Assembly: GCA_002364975.1 (NCBI GenBank)
Contig: DEYT01000058.1
Location: forward strand, 1-7,863
Length of the DNA stretch: 7,863 nucleotides
DNA from: Opitutia bacterium UBA3151
GTDB taxonomy: Bacteria; Verrucomicrobiota; Verrucomicrobiia; Opitutales; Seribacteraceae
Direction of reading: 5' to 3'
The translations under genes were made by a program, and so were the position numbers. Under the pieces are notes generated by a model, which saw nothing but the letters and a program-made list of their open reading frames with translations, ran no database searches and had not been told where the DNA came from. Position 1 is the stretch's first letter, and each line of letters opens with the position of its first letter. Shown here piece after piece: positions 1 through 6,258 of the stretch.

Positions 1-1092
1 TGTACCATATTGCTTGTGGTAATTATACAATGGGAAATCCCACCAAGAACCATCTTTTTCCTGCAGTGGTACTAGGATTTTAGCCATCTTTTTTTGGTAC
101 TTTTCCTTCTCAGGCATGGGTAGTGTATCCAAACATAGTGAAGCATAGAGATGACCATAGTAAAAAAAATAGCCAGCAACTGCGAACCATGATTCATGAG
201 GCACCGGTCTTTTTCTGGCTACATCCAACCAGCCATTTCGGGTAAACAAACGATCCAGGCAAAGCATATGAACCTGATCGTCGATTTGGTCGTAGCCCCA
301 CATCTGTAAGGCATAATTACAAGCATGGGAACGCCCTAAGCTACCCGCTGGTCGATTAATTCCGGCCCGAGGACGATTTTTCAAGTACTCCCCGTATAAA
401 TAACTATGATCTGGTAGCCTTTGCCTAAGAATTGCTGCAATTGCTCTGGATACTAGCCTTTCTGGAACTTCTACACCAGTTTCTTGGGCTTTTTTTAGGG
501 CAATTAAGCCGGTAGCATTCACAAAAGAAATGGAAGATCCGGAGGGCTTTTGAGTCTGTGCCTTAAAGTCATAATAACCCCATCCGCCATCGATCGATTC
601 GTATTTTTCAAGCATGGAAACTTGATGCTTGATTACTGCTTGTATTTGTTTTTTTCTTTTCTTGTTTGTAGCTCTTTCATAAATCTTGGCCAAGGCTTGT
701 AAACCGAAGGAGTGGGACCAAACATTGTAAATTGCCATGGGAGTTGCACGCCTAAGATTGGGTAACTCTTCAAGAAGAAAGACTTCCCCTCTTCTTATAG
801 TTTTATCAAATTTTGAATCCTGTCCTTTTGCTTCGATAAGTGCGGATGTGCTCAATGCGGTAACGGCAAGCCTAAATGCTCGATGAGAGCCAGGGATCGG
901 TGCGAATATATTGAGTCCCTTGGTCTGAGTAGCAGAACCCCAAGAACCGTCGTCATTCTGATTTTCTGAGAGGAAATCACAACCGTGATTGATTGCATCA
1001 AAAATTTGACTAGTGGAGGAATTATAATCTTGGGCCAATATGATTTGGCATCCAAAGAACCAACCTAAAACAACTAGAGTTAAACGTCTCAA
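1..1092 (-). CDS. Secreted prenyltransferase/squalene-cyclase-repeat (alpha/alpha toroid) protein, 3' end cut by window
   Basis: Reading from 1092 to base 1 gives 364 uninterrupted codons and no stop, so the gene runs off the left edge. The N-terminus (MRRLTLVVLGWFFGCQIILA, then Q-D) looks like a type I signal peptide cleaved near residue 20, so the product is probably periplasmic or exported. Three QW-type motifs mark a squalene-cyclase/prenyltransferase-like toroid: QNDDGSWG (45-52), DGGWGYYDF (168-176) and LQEKDGSWWDF (343-353). The catalytic DXDD of squalene-hopene cyclases is not in the visible part, so I infer a structural or binding role, or an unknown enzyme, rather than a triterpene cyclase. 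The visible part ends in NYHKQYGT, which in such proteins usually lies near the C-terminus, so perhaps only a few dozen residues are missing. The start is TTG, overlapping the adaptor's TGA stop as TTGA. An in-frame TAA lies 27 bases upstream with no ATG between, and the next in-frame ATG is beyond residue 100. Confidence 0.85.
   Translation of the reverse strand, partial: MRRLTLVVLGWFFGCQIILAQDYNSSTSQIFDAINHGCDFLSENQNDDGSWGSATQTKGLNIFAPIPGSHRAFRLAVTALSTSALIEAKGQDSKFDKTIRRGEVFLLEELPNLRRATPMAIYNVWSHSFGLQALAKIYERATNKKRKKQIQAVIKHQVSMLEKYESIDGGWGYYDFKAQTQKPSGSSISFVNATGLIALKKAQETGVEVPERLVSRAIAAILRQRLPDHSYLYGEYLKNRPRAGINRPAGSLGRSHACNYALQMWGYDQIDDQVHMLCLDRLFTRNGWLDVARKRPVPHESWFAVAGYFFYYGHLYASLCLDTLPMPEKEKYQKKMAKILVPLQEKDGSWWDFPLYNYHKQYGT
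1089..1092 (-). promoter_or_regulatory. TTGA stop/start overlap, adaptor to toroid
   Basis: The adaptor's TGA (1091-1089) and the toroid gene's TTG start (1092-1090) share two bases. No good Shine-Dalgarno precedes the TTG, so ribosomes finishing the adaptor probably re-initiate here. This is the main evidence that the two proteins work together. Confidence 0.7.
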
Positions 1093-2636
1093 TACTTTGG
1101 TTTTTCTTTGAGAACTTTATCCCTCATTGTGATCCCTCTAAGAATCTCAAGGGTGTCACCAGCCTGCTTTCCCACATCGACCCTTTTTTTCCTGCTCTTC
1201 CCGGATTTGTTCAAAACATAAACATACAAGATTTCTGGATCATAGTCATCTTTGAAAACAAACTTCGCAGGAAGTGTGATAGCAGACTTTTTTTCATATG
1301 CTACAAAAGTGAAGGAACATGCAGTACCGGGGACAGGATTATTGAATCCTTTTGGCAGAGTGAATGCTAGAATTGCATGATATTTGTTGGGCGAGTGGGG
1401 GCTTTCACTTACAGATTCTATCTTTGCATTTATTTTTTCTTCCGGCAATGATGAGAAAATAAGTTTCCCGATAAGACTTTTTTGCACGAGATAAAGATCT
1501 TTTTCTGGGATCTCGACAATAGCCTTGAACCTTTTACTTGGGCATACAGTTAAGATTTCTTCATATGCTTTAAGATTTCCACCTTCTTGTAATTTGTTCT
1601 TTAAGGGCAAAGTACCTGACCATTTTCCTCGTTCAAAGGTTCCCCAATATACTTTTCCATCTACTGGGCTTTTTAAAGTCATATTTTTCAAATCCTGCTC
1701 TAAATCTCTCTTATTTTTAAGTAAGATTTTTTTCCCCTGTTCCATCTTAACGAGCTTGAGCTTAATTAATTTTACTTCAGCGGGGGTTGTTTTCCTTTGC
1801 GCGGAGAACAATAATTTTTCACGATTAAAAGAATCTTGCATGGCCTTTTGGCTGCGAGGTGCCTGAATCGTGTTGAAATCTTCGAAATTCTTTTGAGCAG
1901 ATTCGACGCTGAATTTAGCGTAATCTACCTGATTCTTTGCACGCTGTAGGATGATTTCTTCAGTTTCTTCGGTGAGATCGTCCTCTTGATACATTTTCTC
2001 CAACTGGTTTAATTCCTCTTGCGAGTAGAGTAAATAATCTTGAACACGCTTGAGATTCATCTGCAGAGATCTTTTTTGAAAAGGTAGATCCTGGTTTTTG
2101 AATCTTTTAAAGTCTTCCTGGACATATTTTTCATTGAGTTCAATCGCTTCCATTTCTAGTGGAACTAAGCTTTCTGCAAGTTTGAGCTCAACTTCAAGGA
2201 TCTGAAAATCAATCTCTAATAGCCTTAATTCATGGGAGAGGTTATGAATTTGCTGACGAATTTTTTCTTGGTCAAGTTGAACAAGGATTTCATCTTTTTT
2301 TACCATTCTACCCTGTTTAGGGGATTGTACTACTCTGAGATCACTCCAGTAATTTGTTTTGATGGCCAGGGTCTGGGCATCTATATCTTCAATGAAGCCT
2401 TTGAGCGTGAGATTGATTTTAAAAGGTTTTATTTCTGCCCGTATGGTTTCAGTTTCCGTAAGATCCTTGGCTTCTTTTTTCCCCTGATTCGGAACCTGAA
2501 GGCTAACATTTTTATCAAGCGATGGGATTTTTTCTTTTTTATCTTGTGAAAAGGTAATTTTTTCAGCTGAGAAAACTATCAAAATTTGAATAGATAAAAA
2601 GTATATTTGTTTAAGTAGAAATGTCATAATGAACAA
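1089..2636 (-). CDS. HlyD/RND-type periplasmic adaptor (membrane fusion protein) with long coiled-coil hairpin
   Basis: Members of this family bridge an inner-membrane pump and an outer-membrane channel. Residues 5-30 are a hydrophobic export signal (cleavage perhaps after VFSA or TFSQ). A polar linker runs to about 68. The first half of a lipoyl domain is at about 95-127 (SPKQGRMVKKDEILVQLD) and the second half at about 320-345 (LKSPVDGKVYWG). Between them lie roughly 190 charged, heptad-like residues forming the hairpin. A beta-barrel follows (about 355-450), then a membrane-proximal domain with the typical ITLPAKFVF and VDVGKQAGDTLEILRG stretches. The 515 aa length is long for RND adaptors because of the hairpin. 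The TTG start at 2636 has AAAGG nine bases upstream. An ATG at codon 4 (2627, MTFLLKQ) is the alternative, but there AAAGG would be 18 bases away. No ABC or RND pump gene is adjacent. The family call is firm; the transported substrate is unknown. Confidence 0.86.
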   Translation of the reverse strand: MFIMTFLLKQIYFLSIQILIVFSAEKITFSQDKKEKIPSLDKNVSLQVPNQGKKEAKDLTETETIRAEIKPFKINLTLKGFIEDIDAQTLAIKTNYWSDLRVVQSPKQGRMVKKDEILVQLDQEKIRQQIHNLSHELRLLEIDFQILEVELKLAESLVPLEMEAIELNEKYVQEDFKRFKNQDLPFQKRSLQMNLKRVQDYLLYSQEELNQLEKMYQEDDLTEETEEIILQRAKNQVDYAKFSVESAQKNFEDFNTIQAPRSQKAMQDSFNREKLLFSAQRKTTPAEVKLIKLKLVKMEQGKKILLKNKRDLEQDLKNMTLKSPVDGKVYWGTFERGKWSGTLPLKNKLQEGGNLKAYEEILTVCPSKRFKAIVEIPEKDLYLVQKSLIGKLIFSSLPEEKINAKIESVSESPHSPNKYHAILAFTLPKGFNNPVPGTACSFTFVAYEKKSAITLPAKFVFKDDYDPEILYVYVLNKSGKSRKKRVDVGKQAGDTLEILRGITMRDKVLKEKPKY

Positions 2637-2640
2637 AATT

Positions 2641-2685
2641 AGAAACCTTTAATAAAAATGAATTTTAGGAACCTACAAGGTTTCT
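2641..2685 (-). promoter_or_regulatory. Inverted repeat that could mask the adaptor ribosome-binding site
   Basis: On the minus strand AGAAACCTT (2685-2677) is an exact reverse complement of AAGGTTTCT (2649-2641), with a 27-base loop. The second arm contains most of the AAAGG Shine-Dalgarno candidate (2650-2646), which sits nine bases before the TTG start at 2636. If the arms pair in the mRNA, the ribosome site would be hidden. The pairing is read directly from the sequence; the regulatory role is inference, and the long loop makes it only moderately stable. Confidence 0.35.
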
Positions 2686-2727
2686 TTGAATAGGCTAGGG
2701 GCAAAAATTTTTGTGAATTGCAATATC

Positions 2728-2745
2728 GTTGTGTTGAACCACAAC
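2728..2745. repeat. Short hairpin, GTTGTG/CACAAC arms
   Basis: Perfect 6-bp arms separated by six bases lie about 20 bases downstream of the coiled-coil gene's TAG stop. On the minus strand no T-tract follows directly, so it is not a classical intrinsic terminator. It could be an operator or an mRNA-end hairpin. Confidence 0.3.
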
Positions 2746-2765
2746 CTAAGGCAGATGCCCAAAAC

Positions 2766-3566
2766 CTAATCGACTTGCTCGACTTCAAGAGGGAAACTGA
2801 GCTTTCCCCCATTTCGGGCAATCATTCTGAGTACAGACTGGGTGGCTTTTTCAACCAGGAAATCACTTTCAACTCCTAATGCTAAAGCAGTTTCTTCAAG
2901 ATTACTAACGGCAATCGGTTTCAAAGTTTTGGTATTTTGTGGTTGAACCAAATCTACATCAGCTTCGGGTATCCTAGAACCATCTTCTAGGGTGCTTTCA
3001 ACTTTATTCTGTTGAATTCGACTTTCGGTTGATTTCATGGTTTCTGTCTGGGTGGATGTTTGGACTCCCGATTGTTCAAAAGATATTGGAGAAGTTGGTG
3101 ACATATCAACAGTGGGTGGATCATTTGCTAGAAGGGGCGTGCCCAAGTCGGATAATGTTCGAAGCTCTAAGGAATCATTGGAGAGTGTGTTAGTATCAGC
3201 TTTTTCTGGGAATTCTTTTGAAGTATCCTGCTTCCCAGTTAATTTTCTTCCCAATTCCACAAAATATTCTTCTTGCTCTAGATTTTCTAATCTCTCTTGG
3301 GCAATTTCTAATTTTTCTGAGATTTCAGTTTTTTCATTTTCCAGTTGTGTAACTGGAGCTTGCACCAATTCTGAAGACACCTTGAGACCATCCTCAAGAG
3401 CAGAAATTCTTTTGTCTAGGGCATCCTTTTGAGCAAGGACTTCTTTAATTAGTTCACTAGTATCGTCCCTTTTTCGAGCCACTGAAATTTTGCTTTCGAT
3501 TTCATCTTTTTGTTTGGAAAGTTCTTCGATCGCCCACCTGATTGAAGCTGTCTGGTCATTTGACAT
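2766..3566 (-). CDS. Coiled-coil protein of unknown function with disordered linker and conserved-looking C-terminal module
   Basis: I do not recognise this 266-residue protein. Residues 1-110 are highly charged with heptad spacing (IEELSKQKDEIESKI, ALDKRISALEDGL, EKLEIAQERLENLEQEE), so a two-part coiled coil is likely. Residues about 111-210 are rich in Ser, Thr, Pro, Asp and Glu and look disordered. Residues about 216-264 look folded again: two helices (NLEETALALGV and DFLVEKATQSVLRMIARNG), then a short strand (GKLSFPLEV). The last part resembles helix pairs of small ribbon-helix-helix or HTH-like modules, but this is impression only. No signal peptide or membrane segment is visible, so it is probably cytoplasmic. 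The ATG start has no clear Shine-Dalgarno. The gene is 53 bases after the family 4 glycosyltransferase and 129 bases before the adaptor. Certainty that it is a real gene is high; function is unknown. Confidence 0.85.
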   Translation of the reverse strand: MSNDQTASIRWAIEELSKQKDEIESKISVARKRDDTSELIKEVLAQKDALDKRISALEDGLKVSSELVQAPVTQLENEKTEISEKLEIAQERLENLEQEEYFVELGRKLTGKQDTSKEFPEKADTNTLSNDSLELRTLSDLGTPLLANDPPTVDMSPTSPISFEQSGVQTSTQTETMKSTESRIQQNKVESTLEDGSRIPEADVDLVQPQNTKTLKPIAVSNLEETALALGVESDFLVEKATQSVLRMIARNGGKLSFPLEVEQVD

Positions 3567-3619
3567 AATTCATGGTTAAATGAAATTTTGATGAAATCAA
3601 GGCATTACGCTGAAATTAT

Positions 3620-4765
3620 TCATTTTTTGTTCTCTAAGAGCACATGATACCATTCGAGATATGATTCAAATGTCTTATTCAAGGTAAAGTTCTGCATGTA
3701 AAATTGAAAAGCATTCTTTTTTATTTTATCGGATGGAATCGCATGCAGTATTTGGATTATACATTGGGCCAAATCATTAGGGTCATCATTTTTAAAAAGA
3801 AAACCAGTGTGGTTGTCCTTTACTGCTTCGCAGTGCTCTGGGGTGTCTGATGCAAGCACAAGGGTTTTTTTGGCAAACGCTTCGATTACGGAAAGAGGGG
3901 GGCCACCTTCCGACCTAGAAGAACTTATCAACAGATCAAAGGCTGCAATAAATTTCTCACCGTTTTCCTGGAAACCGGTGAGGACGAATTTGTCTGAAAT
4001 TCCATATTTTAAGGAAAGCCTCTTAATTTCATTAGTTTCTTCTCCTTCTCCCACCAGAAAAAATTTAACCCTTAATTCTTTGGGTAGTTTCTTTACTGCT
4101 TCAATCAAGAGTTTTTGGTTTTTTCTCTTGTCTATAGTACCCACAATTCCAGCAATCGAAAAACCTTTCTTTCGAAGCATTTCGATCTCTAAAAGATGGG
4201 GGTCGCCTTGAAGGGTTGGGGTGCCTTGCACGGTTGGAAGGATTCCATTGTATAGGATTGAACAATGTTTGTTTTGTAGACCTTTCTTACGAAGCAGAAT
4301 TTTAGAACTCATTGAAATGGCAATGACCTGATCCAATAATTCCATTACCGATACATCTTTTTTTTCCTGTTCTATGCTTTTATAAATTCCCCATCCGTGC
4401 ATTGTTTGCAAAACGGGAATTTTTCTTTGTCTAGCACTTGTCGCGATTAATGAAATTAAGGATGGGTTGGCGGCATGGGAGTGAACCAGTTCAATCTCAA
4501 GTTTTCGAATATAATTTCTCAGTTCAATTGCGGTTTTATAAACACTTTGATGTTCCCTAGAAAAAGTAGATTCTAAATAAAGGATGGGAATCTGTAAGCT
4601 CTTCAGTTCATCGAGATGATTTTGATAATTGGAGTAATCGCCCACTCCATTTTTGGTACATGCAACCCATACCTGATCCCCTCTGGCTTTTGAATTCCTG
4701 GCAAGATCGACAACCATTTTCCCTGCACCTCCCTGAAGGAAAGTTGAAATATGGAGTAAATTCAT
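3620..4765 (-). CDS. Family 4 glycosyltransferase (GT-B fold)
   Basis: This 381-residue enzyme most likely transfers a sugar from a nucleotide-sugar donor onto a growing glycan at the cytoplasmic membrane face. The N-terminal domain has the acceptor-side loop LQGGAGKMVVDLA (10-22), HSHAANP (95-101) and MHGWG (122-126). The C-terminal Rossmann domain has ILYNGI (170-175), VGTIDKRKNQKLLIEA (208-223), LVGEGEE (237-243), VLTGFQENG (261-269) and the donor-binding SRSEGGPPLSVIEAFA (283-298). The two acidic residues of that motif are Glu286 and Glu295, eight residues apart rather than the usual seven. The start is the ATG at 4765, which overlaps the upstream gene's TGA as ATGA and places MNLLHIS at the typical family N-terminus. 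A TTG 28 codons earlier would lie deep in the upstream gene and adds an unlikely extension. Donor and acceptor cannot be told from sequence. Confidence 0.94.
   Translation of the reverse strand: MNLLHISTFLQGGAGKMVVDLARNSKARGDQVWVACTKNGVGDYSNYQNHLDELKSLQIPILYLESTFSREHQSVYKTAIELRNYIRKLEIELVHSHAANPSLISLIATSARQRKIPVLQTMHGWGIYKSIEQEKKDVSVMELLDQVIAISMSSKILLRKKGLQNKHCSILYNGILPTVQGTPTLQGDPHLLEIEMLRKKGFSIAGIVGTIDKRKNQKLLIEAVKKLPKELRVKFFLVGEGEETNEIKRLSLKYGISDKFVLTGFQENGEKFIAAFDLLISSSRSEGGPPLSVIEAFAKKTLVLASDTPEHCEAVKDNHTGFLFKNDDPNDLAQCIIQILHAIPSDKIKKNAFQFYMQNFTLNKTFESYLEWYHVLLENKK
4762..4765 (-). promoter_or_regulatory. ATGA stop/start overlap, family 2 to family 4 glycosyltransferase
   Basis: The family 2 gene's TGA (4764-4762) overlaps the ATG (4765-4763) of the family 4 gene. 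This decides the start of the latter over the upstream TTG at 4849. No separate Shine-Dalgarno is seen, which fits coupled translation. Confidence 0.8.
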
Positions 4766-6258
4766 GGATGCAGATGATGAATGGAAGAGTTCGGTCTTGC
4801 TACCTTGATTTTTTGCTCGATGGATTTCCAGTGGGTCGAACTCATACAAAGAATGAAAGAAGACGAATCCATATTCTTTTCTAGCAGTACGCTCCTTGGA
4901 TCCAACACCTTGATCCCACTCCAGTTTTTAGACTTCGAATTTGAATCTAAAATGTGAATTTGCTCACAAGCTCTTTTTTTTAAAAAGGAAAATAAAAACT
5001 TTGATTTATGGTTTAGTCCCCATAAATAAATTTTCTTAGCATGATAAAGATCATCAAGATCGAGACTTTGAAGATAGTAATCTTTAAAAGCCAAGATGCT
5101 GAAGGAAAATATGGCATCAGTAGTTCGTAGATCTTCTTGGTATCTTTTTAAATACCTAGATCGAGTATTTTTTAGTTCAAATTCGGTGGGGAATGCGGCA
5201 TCGGGACCAAAAAGAAGAAAATCTTCATCTTCATAAGCAGAAGAAATAACTTTTTGATTATGTTGCATCACTTCACAATTTGTTGAGTTTCCAAGATCCA
5301 GAAAATCGGGATCGATTTCATTTCCCAAAAGCAGATCCAAGAGAACTCGGTTGTTTAAAAAGCGTCGGTCTGAAACATTCGAAGAATAAGCAAATTCCAT
5401 TACATCCAGATCAAAGGCAGCTTTTCCTTCTGCAAATTGTGGAAAGAAGCAAAGTGCTCTTAAACCAAGATCAAGCAAGCATTCATTAAGCAGATTTTTA
5501 GGCAATGGGAGTCGGTTTTGTTGCAAATAGTGCAGATACGCATTTTGTATCATGTGCTCATTACGCATTGAAAGAAGGAGTACATTCCTTTCCTCGTACA
5601 CTTTCGAATCTCTTCTGGAGAGAGCACCTGGGAGCCAGAGCATCTCACCTTTTGCTTCGGGTACGAAGGCTGAGATCAAGCCGTTGCTTACTAATCGCAA
5701 TGCAAATTCATAATCTCCTAAAACTTCGTACTTGGAATTAAAAAAGCCGACTTTTCTATGAATTTCAGCCCTCCACATAGGTTGGGCCCCATATGGATAG
5801 TGAACAAATAAGGAAGCAGGAAAAAAATCTTGGGAGGGGCAAGGAGTCTTCTTTTCGTCTTTTACTGAGGGTTCCAGAGAAAAAACCTTATCAATGTTTC
5901 CATAGGCAAGGCTAATCTTACCATCCTCATCGAGAGCATTGCTTAACCTTTCAAGGCATTCCTCGTCGTGTCGGTCGTCCGTGTTTGCATTGCAGAGGTA
6001 TAACCCCTCTGCATCTTGAATTCCCTGATTCCAAGCTTCATAAAGAGATTTTCTGTTTTCAGTCCTCAAATATTTTATGTTGGTATACTGTTTTTGAAAT
6101 AACCGAACCACTTCTCCCTCATTCTCCTCGGAACCACTATCAATCACAATAATCTCTAGCAGATTTTTTTGGTAGAGAGTCTGATTGATTAAATCTTCCA
6201 GGCATCCAGCAAGGTAAGCGGAGGAGTTGTAGGTGGAAACTAAGGCACTTACCTTCAA
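4762..6258 (-). CDS. Family 2 glycosyltransferase fused to a C-terminal Rossmann-like domain
   Basis: Residues 1 to about 225 form a GT-A family 2 domain: VSTYNSSAYL (7-16), IIVIDSGSEENEG (36-48), AWNQGI (75-80), the metal/nucleotide-binding NTDD (92-95) and GDYEFALRL (181-189). An inverting transferase acting at the cytoplasmic membrane face is expected. Residues about 226-400 match nothing I recognise and look mostly helical. Residues about 405-498 (KKIYLWGLNHKSKFL, IHILDSN, IKVLDPRSV, SSFILCMSS) resemble the small Rossmann domain found at the end of some glycosyltransferases and C-methyltransferases, but the glycine-rich loop is degenerate. At 498 residues it is roughly twice a bare family 2 domain. 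The start is TTG at 6258, overlapping the sulfotransferase TGA as TTGA. It places MKVSALVSTYN exactly where family members begin. The gene ends in an ATGA overlap with the family 4 transferase, so the two probably act on the same glycan. Confidence 0.9.
   Translation of the reverse strand: MKVSALVSTYNSSAYLAGCLEDLINQTLYQKNLLEIIVIDSGSEENEGEVVRLFQKQYTNIKYLRTENRKSLYEAWNQGIQDAEGLYLCNANTDDRHDEECLERLSNALDEDGKISLAYGNIDKVFSLEPSVKDEKKTPCPSQDFFPASLFVHYPYGAQPMWRAEIHRKVGFFNSKYEVLGDYEFALRLVSNGLISAFVPEAKGEMLWLPGALSRRDSKVYEERNVLLLSMRNEHMIQNAYLHYLQQNRLPLPKNLLNECLLDLGLRALCFFPQFAEGKAAFDLDVMEFAYSSNVSDRRFLNNRVLLDLLLGNEIDPDFLDLGNSTNCEVMQHNQKVISSAYEDEDFLLFGPDAAFPTEFELKNTRSRYLKRYQEDLRTTDAIFSFSILAFKDYYLQSLDLDDLYHAKKIYLWGLNHKSKFLFSFLKKRACEQIHILDSNSKSKNWSGIKVLDPRSVLLEKNMDSSSFILCMSSTHWKSIEQKIKVARPNSSIHHLHP
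6255..6258 (-). promoter_or_regulatory. TTGA stop/start overlap, sulfotransferase to family 2 glycosyltransferase
   Basis: The sulfotransferase TGA (6257-6255) overlaps the TTG start (6258-6256) of the glycosyltransferase. The encoded N-terminus (KVSALVSTYN) begins exactly at the conserved family 2 strand, so the rare start codon is well supported. Confidence 0.8.

Larger units (their letters stand above)
2637..2765. other. 129-base intergenic region between coiled-coil and adaptor genes
   Basis: This is the longest gene-free stretch in the window. It is AT-rich and holds a 9-bp inverted repeat around the adaptor's ribosome-binding site (2641-2685), a perfect palindrome CAAAAATTTTTG (2702-2713), a palindrome ATTGCAAT (2717-2724) and a 6-bp hairpin (2728-2745). 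On the minus strand TTGTAG, an 18-base gap and TATTAA could be a weak sigma-70 promoter just upstream of the adaptor, but the match is poor. The spacing and repeats suggest separate control of the adaptor-toroid pair. Confidence 0.5.

Noticed and set aside
852..1055. 67-residue minus-strand reading frame starting MDAKSYWPK
   Set aside because: It lies in another frame of the toroid gene, whose own frame carries a signal peptide and QW motifs. It is a shadow.
2702..2713. CAAAAATTTTTG as an intrinsic terminator
   Set aside because: It is a palindrome with no loop and no GC-rich stem, so it cannot form a normal terminator hairpin.
2639..2821. 60-residue minus-strand frame spanning the end of the coiled-coil gene and the intergenic region
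   Set aside because: It overlaps the coiled-coil gene's C-terminal module in another frame, has no family features and no ribosome site.
3037..3432. 131-residue plus-strand open frame
   Set aside because: It is antisense to the coiled-coil gene, rich in Ser and Cys as expected from reverse-reading Glu/Lys codons, with no recognisable domain.
3588..3600. TTGAT-GAA-ATCAA inverted repeat upstream of the coiled-coil gene, as an operator
   Set aside because: Five-base arms in AT-rich DNA are expected by chance, and no promoter elements are placed sensibly around it.
3807..4211. 134-residue plus-strand open frame
   Set aside because: It is antisense to the strongly supported family 4 glycosyltransferase and shows no domain of its own.
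4766..4849. 28-residue N-terminal extension of the family 4 glycosyltransferase from a TTG
   Set aside because: It would sit inside the upstream gene's Rossmann-like domain. The ATGA overlap gives a start that matches the family N-terminus.
4974..4981. Run of eight T (A8 on the coding strand) in the family 2 glycosyltransferase, as a phase-variation or frameshift tract
   Set aside because: Runs of seven or eight recur across this AT-rich window (for example 162-169), and the frame is intact with sensible protein on both sides.
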